Source of the DNA: CAVVSD01 sp963757125
Lineage (GTDB): Bacteria; Actinomycetota; Thermoleophilia; Solirubrobacterales; Solirubrobacteraceae
DNA: 64,000 nt
NCBI GenBank assembly: GCA_963757125.1
Contig: CAVWQP010000009.1
Location: 1 to 64,000, forward strand
Direction: 5' to 3'
Both the position numbers and the translations under genes were made by a program. The notes beneath the pieces were generated by a model. That model had not been told where the DNA came from. It did no database searches and was given only the letters and a program-made list of their open reading frames with translations. Numbering within the stretch: position 1 is the first letter of the stretch; every line of letters starts with the position of its first letter. Below are positions 46,075-55,245 of the stretch, in pieces.

Positions 46075-46455
46075 ATGGACCTGCGCCGCATCGACCACGT
46101 CGTGCTGACCGTCGCCGACATGGACGCGACGATCGCGTTCTACGTGCGCGTGCTCGGCATGCGCCACGTCGTGACGGGCGACCGCCACGCGGTGCACTTC
46201 GGCGACTGCAAGCTGAACCTCCACCCGGAGGTCAACGACCTCCCGCCGCTGAAGGCGGCCGTCCCGACGCTCGGCAGCGAGGACATCTGCCTCGTCGCCG
46301 AGGGGACGATCGAGGACGTCGAGGCGGAGCTGCGTGCAGCGGGCGTCGAGATCGAGGTGGGGCCGGTCGCGCGCGCCGGCGCGCTGGGCTCCATGACGAG
46401 CGTGTACTTCCGCGACCCGGACGCCAACCTCGTCGAGATCAGCGTGTACGGGTGA
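46075..46455 (+). CDS. Single-domain VOC (glyoxalase-fold) protein
   Basis: 126 aa from ATG 46075, 2 bp after aroF stop. RIDHVVLTVADMDATIAFYV and FGDCKLNLHPEVNDLPPLKA are typical of the VOC family with putative metal ligands His (HVVL) and Glu near the end (NLVEISVYG). One domain only, so it would dimerise. The TGA overlaps the GTG of the next gene. Substrate unknown; co-transcription with aroF is positional only. Confidence 0.88.
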   Translation: MDLRRIDHVVLTVADMDATIAFYVRVLGMRHVVTGDRHAVHFGDCKLNLHPEVNDLPPLKAAVPTLGSEDICLVAEGTIEDVEAELRAAGVEIEVGPVARAGALGSMTSVYFRDPDANLVEISVYG

Positions 46456-47519
46456 TCACCGGCCGCAACGCCGTCCTGGTGGCGGGGGCGGCGATCGTCG
46501 TCGTGCTGCTCGCCAGCGTCGCGATCGCGCAACGCGACTCCTGGTTCCGTGCGCTCAAGCGCCACCGGCGGCTGGTCGAGCTGGTGGTCCTCGGCGCGGT
46601 CATCGCGGTCGTGGCCGCGCTGCTCGTGGCGCACCACGACGAGCTCGAGGGGCTGCTCGAGCGCATCGAGAACGGCGACCCGCTGTGGCTGGCGATCGCG
46701 GCGGCGTGCGAGATCGCGTCCTTCGCCGGCTACGTGGTGCTCGTCCGGATCATCCACTCGCCGCTCGCTCCGCGCCTGGACGTGCCGGCGAGCATCGAGC
46801 TCACGCTGGCGGGCGTCGTCGCGACGCGGCTCCTGTCCGCGGGCGGGGCGGGCGGGATCGCGTTCACCGCGTGGGTGCTGCACCGCGCCGGCATGCCCAA
46901 CCGGGTCGCCGCCCGGCGGCTGTTCGCCTTCCTCGTCGTGCTCTACACGACGTACATGGGGTCGCTCATCGTCGGCGGCATCGTCGTCATCGCCGGGGTG
47001 GGGGACGTCCCGCAGGCCCTCGGGATCACGGCGCTCGCGGTCGGGACCTTCGTGACCGCCGCGGTCGCGCTCATGTTCGTCGTCCACCTCGACGTCCCGA
47101 TCCTGCGCGACGCACGCGAGGCGATCTCGGAGGCGCTCGAGATCGTGCGCGACCGGCCCGCGTCGCTGCTCGGGTCGCTCGCATGGTGGGCAGGGGACAT
47201 CGCGACGCTGTGGGCGTCCTTCCGCGCGTTCGGCGACCCGCCCGCGGTCGGGATCGTGATCCTCTGCTACTTCCTCGGGCAGCTCGGCAACCTGCTCCCG
47301 CTGCCCGGCGGCGTGGGCGGGACCGAGGGCGGGATGACCGGCGCGTTCGTGGCCTGCGGCGTCAGCCTCGAGCTGACGCTCGTCTCCGTCGTGACCTACC
47401 AGGTCATCTCGTCCTACCTGCCCGCGATCCCCGGGCTGCCCGCCTACGCGGCGCTGCGCCGGCGCATGCGCAGCTGGGGCGAGCCGGAGGCCGAACCCGA
47501 GCCCGCCTCGGCCTACTAG
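46452..47519 (+). CDS. YbhN/AglD-type integral membrane protein (LPG synthase TM region)
   Basis: 355 aa, eight to nine hydrophobic segments, UPF0104 family (lysylphosphatidylglycerol synthetase membrane domain). The GxxGGxxF-type element is AGGAGGIAFTAWVLHRAGMP; the signature near the end is LGQLGNLLPLPGGVGGTEGG (PLPGGVGxxE), typical of this family, which is thought to flip or transport lipid-linked substrates. GTG 46452 overlaps the VOC stop. A Glu/Pro tail follows. TAG shares CTAG with egtD. Confidence 0.88.
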   Translation: MITGRNAVLVAGAAIVVVLLASVAIAQRDSWFRALKRHRRLVELVVLGAVIAVVAALLVAHHDELEGLLERIENGDPLWLAIAAACEIASFAGYVVLVRIIHSPLAPRLDVPASIELTLAGVVATRLLSAGGAGGIAFTAWVLHRAGMPNRVAARRLFAFLVVLYTTYMGSLIVGGIVVIAGVGDVPQALGITALAVGTFVTAAVALMFVVHLDVPILRDAREAISEALEIVRDRPASLLGSLAWWAGDIATLWASFRAFGDPPAVGIVILCYFLGQLGNLLPLPGGVGGTEGGMTGAFVACGVSLELTLVSVVTYQVISSYLPAIPGLPAYAALRRRMRSWGEPEAEPEPASAY

Positions 47520-48496
47520 GACTCCGGGCGCCAGAGCGACACCGCGAACAGCCGCTCCGGGTCGGTGTGGAAGCTGTCCAGCCACAGCCCGGCGGACTGC
47601 AGGTCGGCCTCCAGGCGCTCGCGCGTGAACTTCACGCTCAGCTCCGTGCGCATCTCCTCGCGCGCGGCGAACGCGACCTGCAGGTCGATGCCCTTGAGGT
47701 CGACGGTGCAATGGTCGACCGCCCGCAGGCGCATCTCGATCCACTGGTGGCGCCGGTGGTAGAAGGCGACGTGCTCGAAGAGGTCGACGTCGAAGTCGGC
47801 CCTCAGCTCGCGGTTGCAGACGGTGAGGATGTTGAGGTTGAACGCTGCGGTGACGCCCTGGCTGTCGTCGTAGGCGGCCTCGATGATCCGGGGGTCCTTC
47901 ACGAGGTCGGTGCCGAGCAGCAGCCGGTCGTCGGGGCCGAGCTGGCGGCGGACCGAGCGCAGGAAGCGACGCCGGGCGCCGGGGAGGAAGTTGCCGACGG
48001 TGCCGCCGAGCAGCGCGACGATCCGCGGGCCGGTCGGCTCGGGGAGCGCGTCGAGATGGCGCTCGAAGTCCCCGATCACGCCGTGCACCTGGATGCCCGG
48101 GTACTCCTCGACGAGCTCGGCGGCCGAGGCCAGGACCGTCGCCTCGGAGACGTCGAGCGGCACGTAGCTGCGCAGCGTCCCGTTCGCGGCCATCGCGTCG
48201 AGCAGCACGCGGGTCTTCGTCGCGTAGCCCGCGCCGAGCTCGACCAGCTCGACCGCGCCGGTGTGCTCGGCGATCTGCCCGGCGATCGCCTCGAGGATCC
48301 AGCGCTCGGTGCGCGTCGGGTAGTACTCCGGCACCTCGGTGATCCGCTCGAACAGCTCGGAGCCGCGGGCGTCGTAGAAGTGCTTGGAGGGCAGCTCCTT
48401 CGCCGGGCGCGTGAGGCCGTCCAGGACGTCCTCGGCGAGGGTGCGCTCGTCCCCTGGACCGAGGCGGGAGGTGATCTGCACGGCGGTGGTCGTCAT
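47516..48496 (-). CDS. egtD: L-histidine N-alpha-methyltransferase
   Basis: 326 aa, the length of mycobacterial EgtD. SRLGPGDERTLAEDVLDGLT and PKELPSKHFYDARGSELFERI are EgtD signatures; SAM site VELGAGYATKTRVLLDAM; TNYHRRHQ-like VAFYHRRHQWIEMRLRAVD recognises histidine. It trimethylates histidine to hercynine, the first step of ergothioneine synthesis. The start ATG overlaps the egtB stop. No EgtC or EgtE gene is present between or beside them; other steps must be encoded elsewhere. Confidence 0.95.
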   Translation of the reverse strand: MTTTAVQITSRLGPGDERTLAEDVLDGLTRPAKELPSKHFYDARGSELFERITEVPEYYPTRTERWILEAIAGQIAEHTGAVELVELGAGYATKTRVLLDAMAANGTLRSYVPLDVSEATVLASAAELVEEYPGIQVHGVIGDFERHLDALPEPTGPRIVALLGGTVGNFLPGARRRFLRSVRRQLGPDDRLLLGTDLVKDPRIIEAAYDDSQGVTAAFNLNILTVCNRELRADFDVDLFEHVAFYHRRHQWIEMRLRAVDHCTVDLKGIDLQVAFAAREEMRTELSVKFTRERLEADLQSAGLWLDSFHTDPERLFAVSLWRPES

Positions 48497-49464
48497 CGTT
48501 GCCCTTCTACGAGCCTCAGGCCCGCGAAGATCTGTCGCCGCTGGGGGAGGTCCCAGTTGCGGAAGGAGGGGCCGGCGACGCGCGGATGCGTGGTCCAGGC
48601 GCCGCCGCGCAGGACGCGGTAGCCCGAGTCGAAGAAGACCTCGGAGTACTCGGGATAGGGGTGGGCGACGAAGCCGGGGTACCCGGTGAACTCCGTGGAG
48701 GTCCACTCCCAGACGAGACCGGTGTCGCCCAGCAGCCCGAGCCGGGCCGCGTGCTCCCACTCGGCCTCGGTCGGCAGGCGCGCCCCGCGCGCGCGGGCGT
48801 AGGCGTCCGCGTCGTCCCAGGAGACGTGCACCGCGGGCGTGTCGGGATCGCCGTCGCCCGTGAGCTCGGCGACCGACACCGGCCGCCGGGAGATGCGGAA
48901 GCCGTCGACCTGCCGTGCGTGGCGCGGGAGCTCGTTGTCGTAGGCGAAGCCGCCGTTCTCGGAGCCCATGAGCAGCTCGCCGGCGGGGACGTCGACCCAG
49001 CCGTCGGGCGCCGTCATGCGCGGCGGCCCGTCGAGCTCGGGCACCGCGAGGCCGCCGAGGCGCATCGCCTGCAGCATCGTCTCGGTGTGCTGCAGCTCGT
49101 GGCGCAGGACGAGCTCGTGCAGCACCCCGTCGGGGCCGCGCTCGTCGAGGACCTCGAGTGTCCGTTGTCTGACCTGGCCGAGGTATTCGAGCGCGCCATC
49201 GTGGTCGAGCAGCTCGATCTGGCCCCGCACGCTGCGCGGCGTCTCGAACGCGTCGTAGACCGCCGCGAGCTCTCCGTGGAGCAGCTCACGGCCGCCGTAG
49301 CGGTGCACGAGCCACAGGTCCTCGTACGCCGCGATGTGCGCGAGATCCCAGACGAGCGGGCTCATCAGCGGATCGATCTGGCGCTCGAGGTCCTCGGTGG
49401 AGAGCGGTTCCACGAGGGCCAGCGTGCGGGCGCGGACCGCGGCGAGATCCTCGGCGACGCTCAT
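48493..49464 (-). CDS. egtB: Ergothioneine sulfoxide synthase EgtB, short form
   Basis: 323 aa from ATG 49464, versus about 430 in mycobacterial EgtB. DinB-like front with the iron His facial triad: His43 in DLAHIAAYEDLWL, and His122/His126 in LRHELQHTETMLQAM. FGE-sulfatase domain: GWVDVPAGELLMGSENGGFA, VHVSWDDADAYARARGARLP, TEAEWEHAAR, RVLRGGAWTTHPR, SFRNWDLP. The middle of the FGE domain is compact, which explains the length. It adds sulfur from gamma-glutamylcysteine (or cysteine in EgtB types lacking EgtA/EgtC) to hercynine. A longer reading to 49635 would extend into the promoter of the opposite gene. Confidence 0.92.
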   Translation of the reverse strand: MSVAEDLAAVRARTLALVEPLSTEDLERQIDPLMSPLVWDLAHIAAYEDLWLVHRYGGRELLHGELAAVYDAFETPRSVRGQIELLDHDGALEYLGQVRQRTLEVLDERGPDGVLHELVLRHELQHTETMLQAMRLGGLAVPELDGPPRMTAPDGWVDVPAGELLMGSENGGFAYDNELPRHARQVDGFRISRRPVSVAELTGDGDPDTPAVHVSWDDADAYARARGARLPTEAEWEHAARLGLLGDTGLVWEWTSTEFTGYPGFVAHPYPEYSEVFFDSGYRVLRGGAWTTHPRVAGPSFRNWDLPQRRQIFAGLRLVEGQR

Positions 49465-49546
49465 CGGGGGGAGCCTACCCACGCCTCCCACGGCTGCCCG
49501 AGGGGGCCCGCGCCTAGGCGGTGCCGTCGCCTGCGACGATCCGGCG

Positions 49547-50752
49547 ATGACGATCAAGACGAGCCACGCCGGCAGCCTTCCGCGGCCGGACGACCTCCTC
49601 GACCTCAACCGCCGCCGAGCGGCGGGCGAGGGCATCGACGACGCGGCCTACGCGCAGGAGCTGCAGGACGCGACGGTGGACGTGGTCCGTCGTCAGCGTG
49701 AGCTCGGCATCGACCTCCCCAACGACGGCGAGTACGGCCACGCGATGGGGCAGAAGGTCGACTACGGCGCCTGGTGGAGCTACATCTTCGGGCGCCTCGG
49801 CGGCTTGGGCCTCCTGACCGACATGACGCAGATCCCGGTGGCCGATCCGTCGTCGACGATCAAGATCGGCACGCTGATGGACCGTCGCGACTGGAAGGCG
49901 TTCGCCGACGCGTACTTCGAGCCCGAGGTCGGGATCATGGCGTCGATCCGGTCGGGCGAGGAGTCGATGCAGGACGCCTTCAAGCTCCCCGTCTGCGACG
50001 GCCCGTTGACCTACACGGGGTATGCCGACGTCGAGCGCGACATCGCCAACCTCAAGAAGGCGATGGAGGCGACGGGCACCGACGAGGCGTTCATGTGCTC
50101 GATCGGCCCGGCGAGCTGCTCGCGGATCGGCAACACGCATTACAAGACGGACGAGGAGTTCGTCCTCGCGTGCGCGGAGGCGATGCGCGAGGAGTACCTC
50201 GCGATCACCAACGCGGGCATCATCGTCCAGATCGACGAGCCGTCCTTCGCCGAGAGCTGGGACCAGTTCTCCGTCGAGCCGACGCTCGACGAGTACCGCA
50301 AGTTCACGGACGTGCGCGTCGAGGCGCTGAACCACGCACTGCGCGGCATCCCGCGCGAGCTCGTGCGCTTCCACTGCTGCTGGGGGTCGTGGCACGGTCC
50401 GCACTCCACGGACATGGAGCTCAAGAACATCGTCGACCTGCTCGTGAAGGTCGAGGCGGGCTCGTACTCCTTCGAGGCGGCCAACGCCCGCCACGAGCAC
50501 GAGTGGCGCGTCTGGCAGGACATCGACATCCCCGACGACGTGATCCTCGTGCCCGGCGTGGTCGGGCACGCGACCAACGTCATCGAGCACCCGCAGCTCG
50601 TCGCCGACCGCATCGAGCGCTTCGCGCGGATCGTCGGCCCGGACCGCGTCATCGCGGCGACCGACTGCGGCCTCGGCGGCCGCGTGCACCAGCAGATCGC
50701 GTGGGCCAAGCTCGAGGCGCTGGCCAAGGGGGCGCAGCTCGTGGCGGTCTAG
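49547..50752 (+). CDS. MetE-family (cobalamin-independent methyltransferase) protein
   Basis: 401 aa from ATG 49547. It keeps the MetE C-terminal barrel: His276 and Cys278 in RFHCCWGSWHGPHSTDM, Glu310 in GSYSFEAANARHEHEW and Cys374 in IAATDCGLGGR correspond to the H-x-C, E and C zinc ligands. GSLPRPDDLLDL and LPNDGEYGHAMG start the barrel. No N-terminal MetE half, so it is not a canonical methionine synthase; such single-barrel proteins use other methyl or thiol substrates. It is divergent from egtB (82 bp), which may hint at sulfur or thiol metabolism. Confidence 0.85.
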   Translation: MTIKTSHAGSLPRPDDLLDLNRRRAAGEGIDDAAYAQELQDATVDVVRRQRELGIDLPNDGEYGHAMGQKVDYGAWWSYIFGRLGGLGLLTDMTQIPVADPSSTIKIGTLMDRRDWKAFADAYFEPEVGIMASIRSGEESMQDAFKLPVCDGPLTYTGYADVERDIANLKKAMEATGTDEAFMCSIGPASCSRIGNTHYKTDEEFVLACAEAMREEYLAITNAGIIVQIDEPSFAESWDQFSVEPTLDEYRKFTDVRVEALNHALRGIPRELVRFHCCWGSWHGPHSTDMELKNIVDLLVKVEAGSYSFEAANARHEHEWRVWQDIDIPDDVILVPGVVGHATNVIEHPQLVADRIERFARIVGPDRVIAATDCGLGGRVHQQIAWAKLEALAKGAQLVAV

Positions 50753-50761
50753 CCGCCGGCA

Positions 50762-52003
50762 GTGCCCGACGCACTCGCCCTGATCCTCGCCCTCCTCGTC
50801 CTCGCGGGGACGCTGGCCGCCGCCGTGTCCGACGCCCGGTGGGCGTCGGAGGCGGTCATCGCCGTGCTCGGGGCCGGCCTCCTCGTGGCGCTCGGCGCGC
50901 TCTCGCCGTCGCAGGCGTGGGACGCGCTCGGCGACCTCGCCCCGACCGCCGCCTTCCTGGCGGCGCTGCTCGTGCTCGCGGAGGCCTGCAGGCGCGCAGG
51001 TCTCTTCGACGCGCTCGGGACGTGGCTGGCGGCCGGGTCGCGCGGCAGTCCCTCGCGGCTGCTGGCGCTCGTGTTCGGCGTCGCCGCCGTCGTGACCGCG
51101 GTGCTCAGCCTCGACGCCACCGTTCTGCTGCTGACGCCCGTCGTGCTCGCCACGGCGCTGCGGCTGCGCACGGCGCCGCGCCCGCACGTCTACGCGAGCG
51201 CGCACCTGGCGAACTCGGCCTCGCTGCTGCTGCCGGTCTCGAATCTCACGAACCTGCTGGCGTTCCACGCGAGCGGGCTCTCGTTCGCGCGCTTCGCCGC
51301 GCTCATGGCGGCGCCGTGGGCCGGCGTGATCGCGGTGGAGTGGGCGGTGCTGCGGCGGACGTTCCGCGCCGACCTGCGCAGCGCGGGGCACCGGCCCGAC
51401 GTGGAGCGCACGCCGCTGCCGCGCTTCGCGCTCGCGGTCCTGGCGCTGACGCTCGCCGGGTTCTGCCTCAGCTCGGTGGCCGGGATCGCGCCGCTGTGGG
51501 TCGCGGTCGCCGGTGCGGTCGCACTGTCGCTGCGGGTGCGCGCGAAGCCGGTCGAGGTCGCACGAGCGGCGTCGCCGGAGTTCGTGGCGTTCGTCCTCGC
51601 GCTCGGCGTGATCGTCGCGGCGGCCGCGGCGAACGGCCTGACGGACGCGGTCCAGGCACTGCTGCCGTCGGGCGAGGCGCTGCCGCAGCTCCTGCTGACC
51701 GCCGCCGTGGCGGCGGTGCTGGCCAACCTCGTGAACAACCTGCCGGCGACGCTCGTGCTCGTGCCCGTCGCCGCGGCCGCGGGCGGCGAGGGCGCGGTGC
51801 TCGCGGTGCTGGTCGGCGTGAACGTGGGCCCGAACCTCACGTACACGGGCTCGCTGGCGACGCTGCTGTGGCGCCGGGTGCTGCACAACGAGGACGAGGG
51901 GACGTCGCTGCCGGAGTTCGTGCGGCTCGGCCTGCTGACGGTGCCCGCGGGCGTCGTCGTCGCGGTCGTGCTCTTGTGGGCAGGGCTGCAGGTGGGAGGA
52001 TGA
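50762..52003 (+). CDS. ArsB/NhaD-type permease
   Basis: 413 aa, about 11 hydrophobic segments. The permease family is identified by the paired re-entrant motifs SLLLPVSNLTNLLAFHASGL and LANLVNNLPATLVLVPVAAA, the latter with the NNLP element of ArsB-like arsenite or anion exporters of the IT superfamily. No arsenic genes are adjacent, so the ion is unknown; citrate, sodium or arsenite are possible. GTG 50762 follows the MetE-like stop by 9 bp; it is coupled to the USP gene through ATGA. Confidence 0.82.
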   Translation: MPDALALILALLVLAGTLAAAVSDARWASEAVIAVLGAGLLVALGALSPSQAWDALGDLAPTAAFLAALLVLAEACRRAGLFDALGTWLAAGSRGSPSRLLALVFGVAAVVTAVLSLDATVLLLTPVVLATALRLRTAPRPHVYASAHLANSASLLLPVSNLTNLLAFHASGLSFARFAALMAAPWAGVIAVEWAVLRRTFRADLRSAGHRPDVERTPLPRFALAVLALTLAGFCLSSVAGIAPLWVAVAGAVALSLRVRAKPVEVARAASPEFVAFVLALGVIVAAAAANGLTDAVQALLPSGEALPQLLLTAAVAAVLANLVNNLPATLVLVPVAAAAGGEGAVLAVLVGVNVGPNLTYTGSLATLLWRRVLHNEDEGTSLPEFVRLGLLTVPAGVVVAVVLLWAGLQVGG

Positions 52004-52457
52004 GCGTCGGCGTGCGCGCGGTCGTGTGGATCCTCGAGGCGACGTGGGAGGCGACGGTCGATGCCGCCGCGGCCCTGCTGCCGCCGGACGCCGAGATCGA
52101 GTTGCTGCACGTCGCGTTCGATGCCGAGACGTTCGTGCGCGCCGGGCGCCGCGGGCTGCTCGGCCGCCATCCGCATCGGCCGGGTGGGTCCGAACTCCCG
52201 ACCCGGTGTCCACAGCGTCGGAGGAGGAGGCGGAGGGGCTGCTGGCCGACGCCGCCGAGCGTCTCGGCCGCGCCGCGACGCGGACCGCACGGCGGGGGCG
52301 CGCGGAGGACGAGGTCCTCGAGGTGGCTCGGGACGCCGACCTGCTCGTCCTCGCCCGCGGCGGCGAGCCGGACCACCTGGGCCCGAAGAGCGTCGGGCAC
52401 GCCGAGCGCTTCGTCCTGGACCACGCGGCGTGCGCGGTCCTACTCGTCCGCGGGTAG
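52000..52457 (+). CDS. Universal stress-like protein, frameshifted
   Basis: About 150 aa. ATG 52000 overlaps the permease stop. First strand and helix: VRAVVWILEATWEATVDAAA, then EIELLHVAFDAETFVRAG. A shift near 52195-52205 leads to ASEEEAEGLLADAAERLGRA, EDEVLEVARDADLLVLARGG and ACAVLLVRG at the end, the usual USP alpha/beta pattern. The ATP loop G-x2-G-x9-G is not clear, so it may belong to the non-ATP-binding group. The 458-bp span is not a codon multiple. Convergent with the LuxR gene (18-bp overlap). Confidence 0.72.
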
Positions 52458-55151
52458 CGCCTCCGCGAGCGCCTCGCGGTCGTGGATGCCGAGCTTGCGG
52501 TAGATGCTGCGCAGGTGGTACTCGACGGTCTTCGGGCTGAGGAAGACCGCCGCGGCGGTCTCGCGCGTCGTGCGGCCGCCGGCGAGGAGCTGGGCGATGT
52601 GGCGCTCCTGCGGGGTGAGGTCGTCGAGCGTGCTCGGGTCGCGGCGCCGCGCCGCGACCCCGGTGGCGGCGAGCTCCGCCCCGGCCGCGTCGGCCCACGG
52701 TGAGGCGCCGAGGTCCTCGAAGTGCCGCAGCGCGAGCTCGAGCTGCTCGCGGGCGTCGACGCGGCGCCGCGCCCGCCGCAGCCGCGCGCCGTACGCCAGG
52801 CGGGTCCGCGCCGTCTCGTAGCCGTCGGGCGTCTGCGCGTGTAGGCGCAGCGCCTCGCCGAAGTGCTCGTCGAGCTCGGGATCGGCGGCCGCCTGGCCGC
52901 GCGCTCGGGCCAGCCGGGCCAGGCTCCAGGGCCGCGCCTTGCGCTCGGCCTCGACCGCGAACGCCGCCAGGGCCGCGGCGGCGGCGTCCGTGTCGCCGAG
53001 GCGGAGGTGCAGCTCGACGAGCTCGGGCCCCGGCGACAGGTCCGCGTCCTCCAGCTCGAGCGCGTCGAGCAGCTCGCGGACCTGGACGAGGTGGCCGAGC
53101 GCGCGGGCGGGGTTGCCCAGCGCCAGCTCGAGCTCGCCGAGCGCCCACAGCGACCACAGCTCGTGCGTCCGGCCGCCGAGCTGCGCGCACAGCTCCAGCG
53201 CCTCCGCCGCGTGCGCGCGGCAGGCGTCGGCCCGGCCCTGGCGCGCCTCGAGCCAGGCGAGCCCGGCCAGCGCGGCCGCGAGGTCGCGTGCCTGGCGCAG
53301 CTCGCGGGCGATGCCGGCCGACTCGTCGTAGCCGACCGCCGCCTGGCTCCAGCGGTCCGACGTCGCGTGGTCGCGTGCGACGAGGAACAGGAGATGCGGG
53401 AGCGAGCCGAGCGCGGCCTGCTCGCGCGCGGCGACGAGCATCGCGTCGGCCAGCTCGCGGCCGCTCGCCGCGTCGCGCAGCCACAGGGGCGCGATGAGCG
53501 TCCAGCTCTGCAGCGACGGGTCGTCGCGCAGCTGCGGCGCGCGCTCGAGCGTCGCCACGGCGGTGCGCAGCGCGGTCGTGCCCTCCTCGACGCGCCCGGC
53601 CCAGATGCGCGCCATGCCGAGCGCGCTGTTGGCCAGGAAGGTCGGGCGGTCGCCGGGGACCTGGACCAGGAGCGCGGCGACGCGGTCGGCGGCGGCTCCC
53701 ATCGCGCGGGCGTCCGCCGCGTAGTAGCCGGCGCTGACGGACTCGCAGTGGACGTCGACGGCGAGCTCCGCCTCGTCCATCGCCTCCGCCCGGGCCGCGG
53801 CGTCGGCGAGGGTCGCCAGTGCGCGGGGGAGCGGGCCGCGCCGGGCGACGACCTCGCCGCGCAGGTACGCGGCGCGCACGGCGGAGCGCGTGTCGGGGAC
53901 GAGCGCCTCGACCTCTTCGGCCAGCGCGGCTGCGCGGTCGTGGGCGCCCGCCAGCCAGGCCTCCTCGGCGCCGCGCAGCAGCAGGTCCGCGCGTGCGGCG
54001 TCGCCGGCCGAGAGCCGCGCCGCCCGCTCGAACGCGGCGGCGGCGACGGCGTGCGCCCGCCGTGCGCCGGCGCGCGCGGCGGCCTGCGCGAGCGCGGCGG
54101 CCGCCCCCTCGTCGGGCCCGACCGCGGCGGCCGCGAGGTGCCAGGCGCGCCGGTCGGCATCGCGGTCGGGCAGCGCCGCGGCGAGCGCCCGATGGGCCGC
54201 CCGGCGGTCGCCCGGGTCGGCCCGCGCGTAGACGGCCGAGCGCACGAGCGGGTGGTGGAACTCGACGCGCCCGGCCCCCAGCCGCACGAGGCCGGCAGCC
54301 TCGGCGACGGCGAGCGCGTCGGCGGGCGCCCCGGCGCGGGCGAGGACCGCGAGGTCGCCGTCGTCGCCCGCGGCCGCGACCAGGAGCGCCGCACGCGTCT
54401 CCGCGGGCAGCGAGTCCACGCGGCCGCCGAACGCCTCGGCGAGGCGCTCGGGCAGCGGCGCCGGGCCGACGGCCGCGACGTCGTCGGCCCGCGCCGCGAG
54501 CTCGAGCAGCGCGAGCGGGTTGCCGGCGGTCGCCGCGTGGAGGACGTCGACGGCGGGCGTCGTGCCGCGCCGCGCGAGCAGCGCGCCCGAGGCCGCGCGG
54601 TCGAGCCCGCCGAGCGTCAGGACCGGCAGGTCGCTGCCGTCCAGCAGCGACGGCTCCCCGGCCCGCACGGCGAGGACGACGGCGATCGGGTCGGCGAGCA
54701 GCCGCCGCAGCGCGAAGCGCAGCGCGTCCGCGCTCGAGTCGTCGAGCCAGTGCGCGTCGTCGACGAGCACGAGCGTCGGCGCGATCTCCGCCTGCGCGGC
54801 GAGCAGGCTCAGGGTCGCCGCACCGACGGCGAAGCGGTCGCCCCCGCTGCCCGGCCGCAGCGCCAGCGCCCCGCCGAGCGCCGCCGCCTGGGGCCGTGGG
54901 ATCCGCGCGAGCTCGCCGAGCGCCGGGCGCAGCAGCTCCAGCAGGCCGGCGAACGGCACGGCCGCCTCGGACTCCACGCCTCGCGCGCGCAGCACCCGCA
55001 TCCCGTCGGCGCGCCCGGCGGCGGCGTCGAGGAGCGCGGTCTTGCCGATGCCGACCTCCCCGACGAGGGCGAGGACGCCGCTCGTGCCCGCCCGTGCGTC
55101 GGCGACGAGGCGATCGAGCCGACGCTGCTCCGAGTCGCGGCCCAGCAGCAC
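52440..55151 (-). CDS. Large ATP-binding LuxR regulator (LAL/MalT-like)
   Basis: 903 aa from GTG 55151 (VLLGRDSEQRRLDRLVADAR). Walker A GEVGIGKT at residues 31-38, Walker B LVLVDDAHWLDD, an AAA/STAND ATPase followed by TPR-like alpha helices up to about 820 and a LuxR HTH at the end: LTPQERHIAQLLAGGRTTRE, SPKTVEYHLRSIYRKLGIHD. Such regulators multimerise on ATP/ligand binding and activate a few genes; target unknown. Divergent from the methyltransferase gene at 55246 (94 bp), which is the best candidate target. Confidence 0.92.
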   Translation of the reverse strand: MLLGRDSEQRRLDRLVADARAGTSGVLALVGEVGIGKTALLDAAAGRADGMRVLRARGVESEAAVPFAGLLELLRPALGELARIPRPQAAALGGALALRPGSGGDRFAVGAATLSLLAAQAEIAPTLVLVDDAHWLDDSSADALRFALRRLLADPIAVVLAVRAGEPSLLDGSDLPVLTLGGLDRAASGALLARRGTTPAVDVLHAATAGNPLALLELAARADDVAAVGPAPLPERLAEAFGGRVDSLPAETRAALLVAAAGDDGDLAVLARAGAPADALAVAEAAGLVRLGAGRVEFHHPLVRSAVYARADPGDRRAAHRALAAALPDRDADRRAWHLAAAAVGPDEGAAAALAQAAARAGARRAHAVAAAAFERAARLSAGDAARADLLLRGAEEAWLAGAHDRAAALAEEVEALVPDTRSAVRAAYLRGEVVARRGPLPRALATLADAAARAEAMDEAELAVDVHCESVSAGYYAADARAMGAAADRVAALLVQVPGDRPTFLANSALGMARIWAGRVEEGTTALRTAVATLERAPQLRDDPSLQSWTLIAPLWLRDAASGRELADAMLVAAREQAALGSLPHLLFLVARDHATSDRWSQAAVGYDESAGIARELRQARDLAAALAGLAWLEARQGRADACRAHAAEALELCAQLGGRTHELWSLWALGELELALGNPARALGHLVQVRELLDALELEDADLSPGPELVELHLRLGDTDAAAAALAAFAVEAERKARPWSLARLARARGQAAADPELDEHFGEALRLHAQTPDGYETARTRLAYGARLRRARRRVDAREQLELALRHFEDLGASPWADAAGAELAATGVAARRRDPSTLDDLTPQERHIAQLLAGGRTTRETAAAVFLSPKTVEYHLRSIYRKLGIHDREALAEALPADE

Positions 55152-55245
55152 CGCGCCAGCATGACTAGGTGGGCCCCCTGATGCGAGCCCGGCCCCGGCG
55201 CCGGATGCTCGGCCTCCGCAGACACCGATCCCCCGGAGGTCCCCC

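Noticed and set aside
49514..54394. A 1626-codon minus-strand open frame
   Set aside because: It is a shadow of the MetE-like, permease, USP and LuxR genes. It has extreme Arg/Pro/Ser bias and no domain; long antisense frames are common at this GC content.
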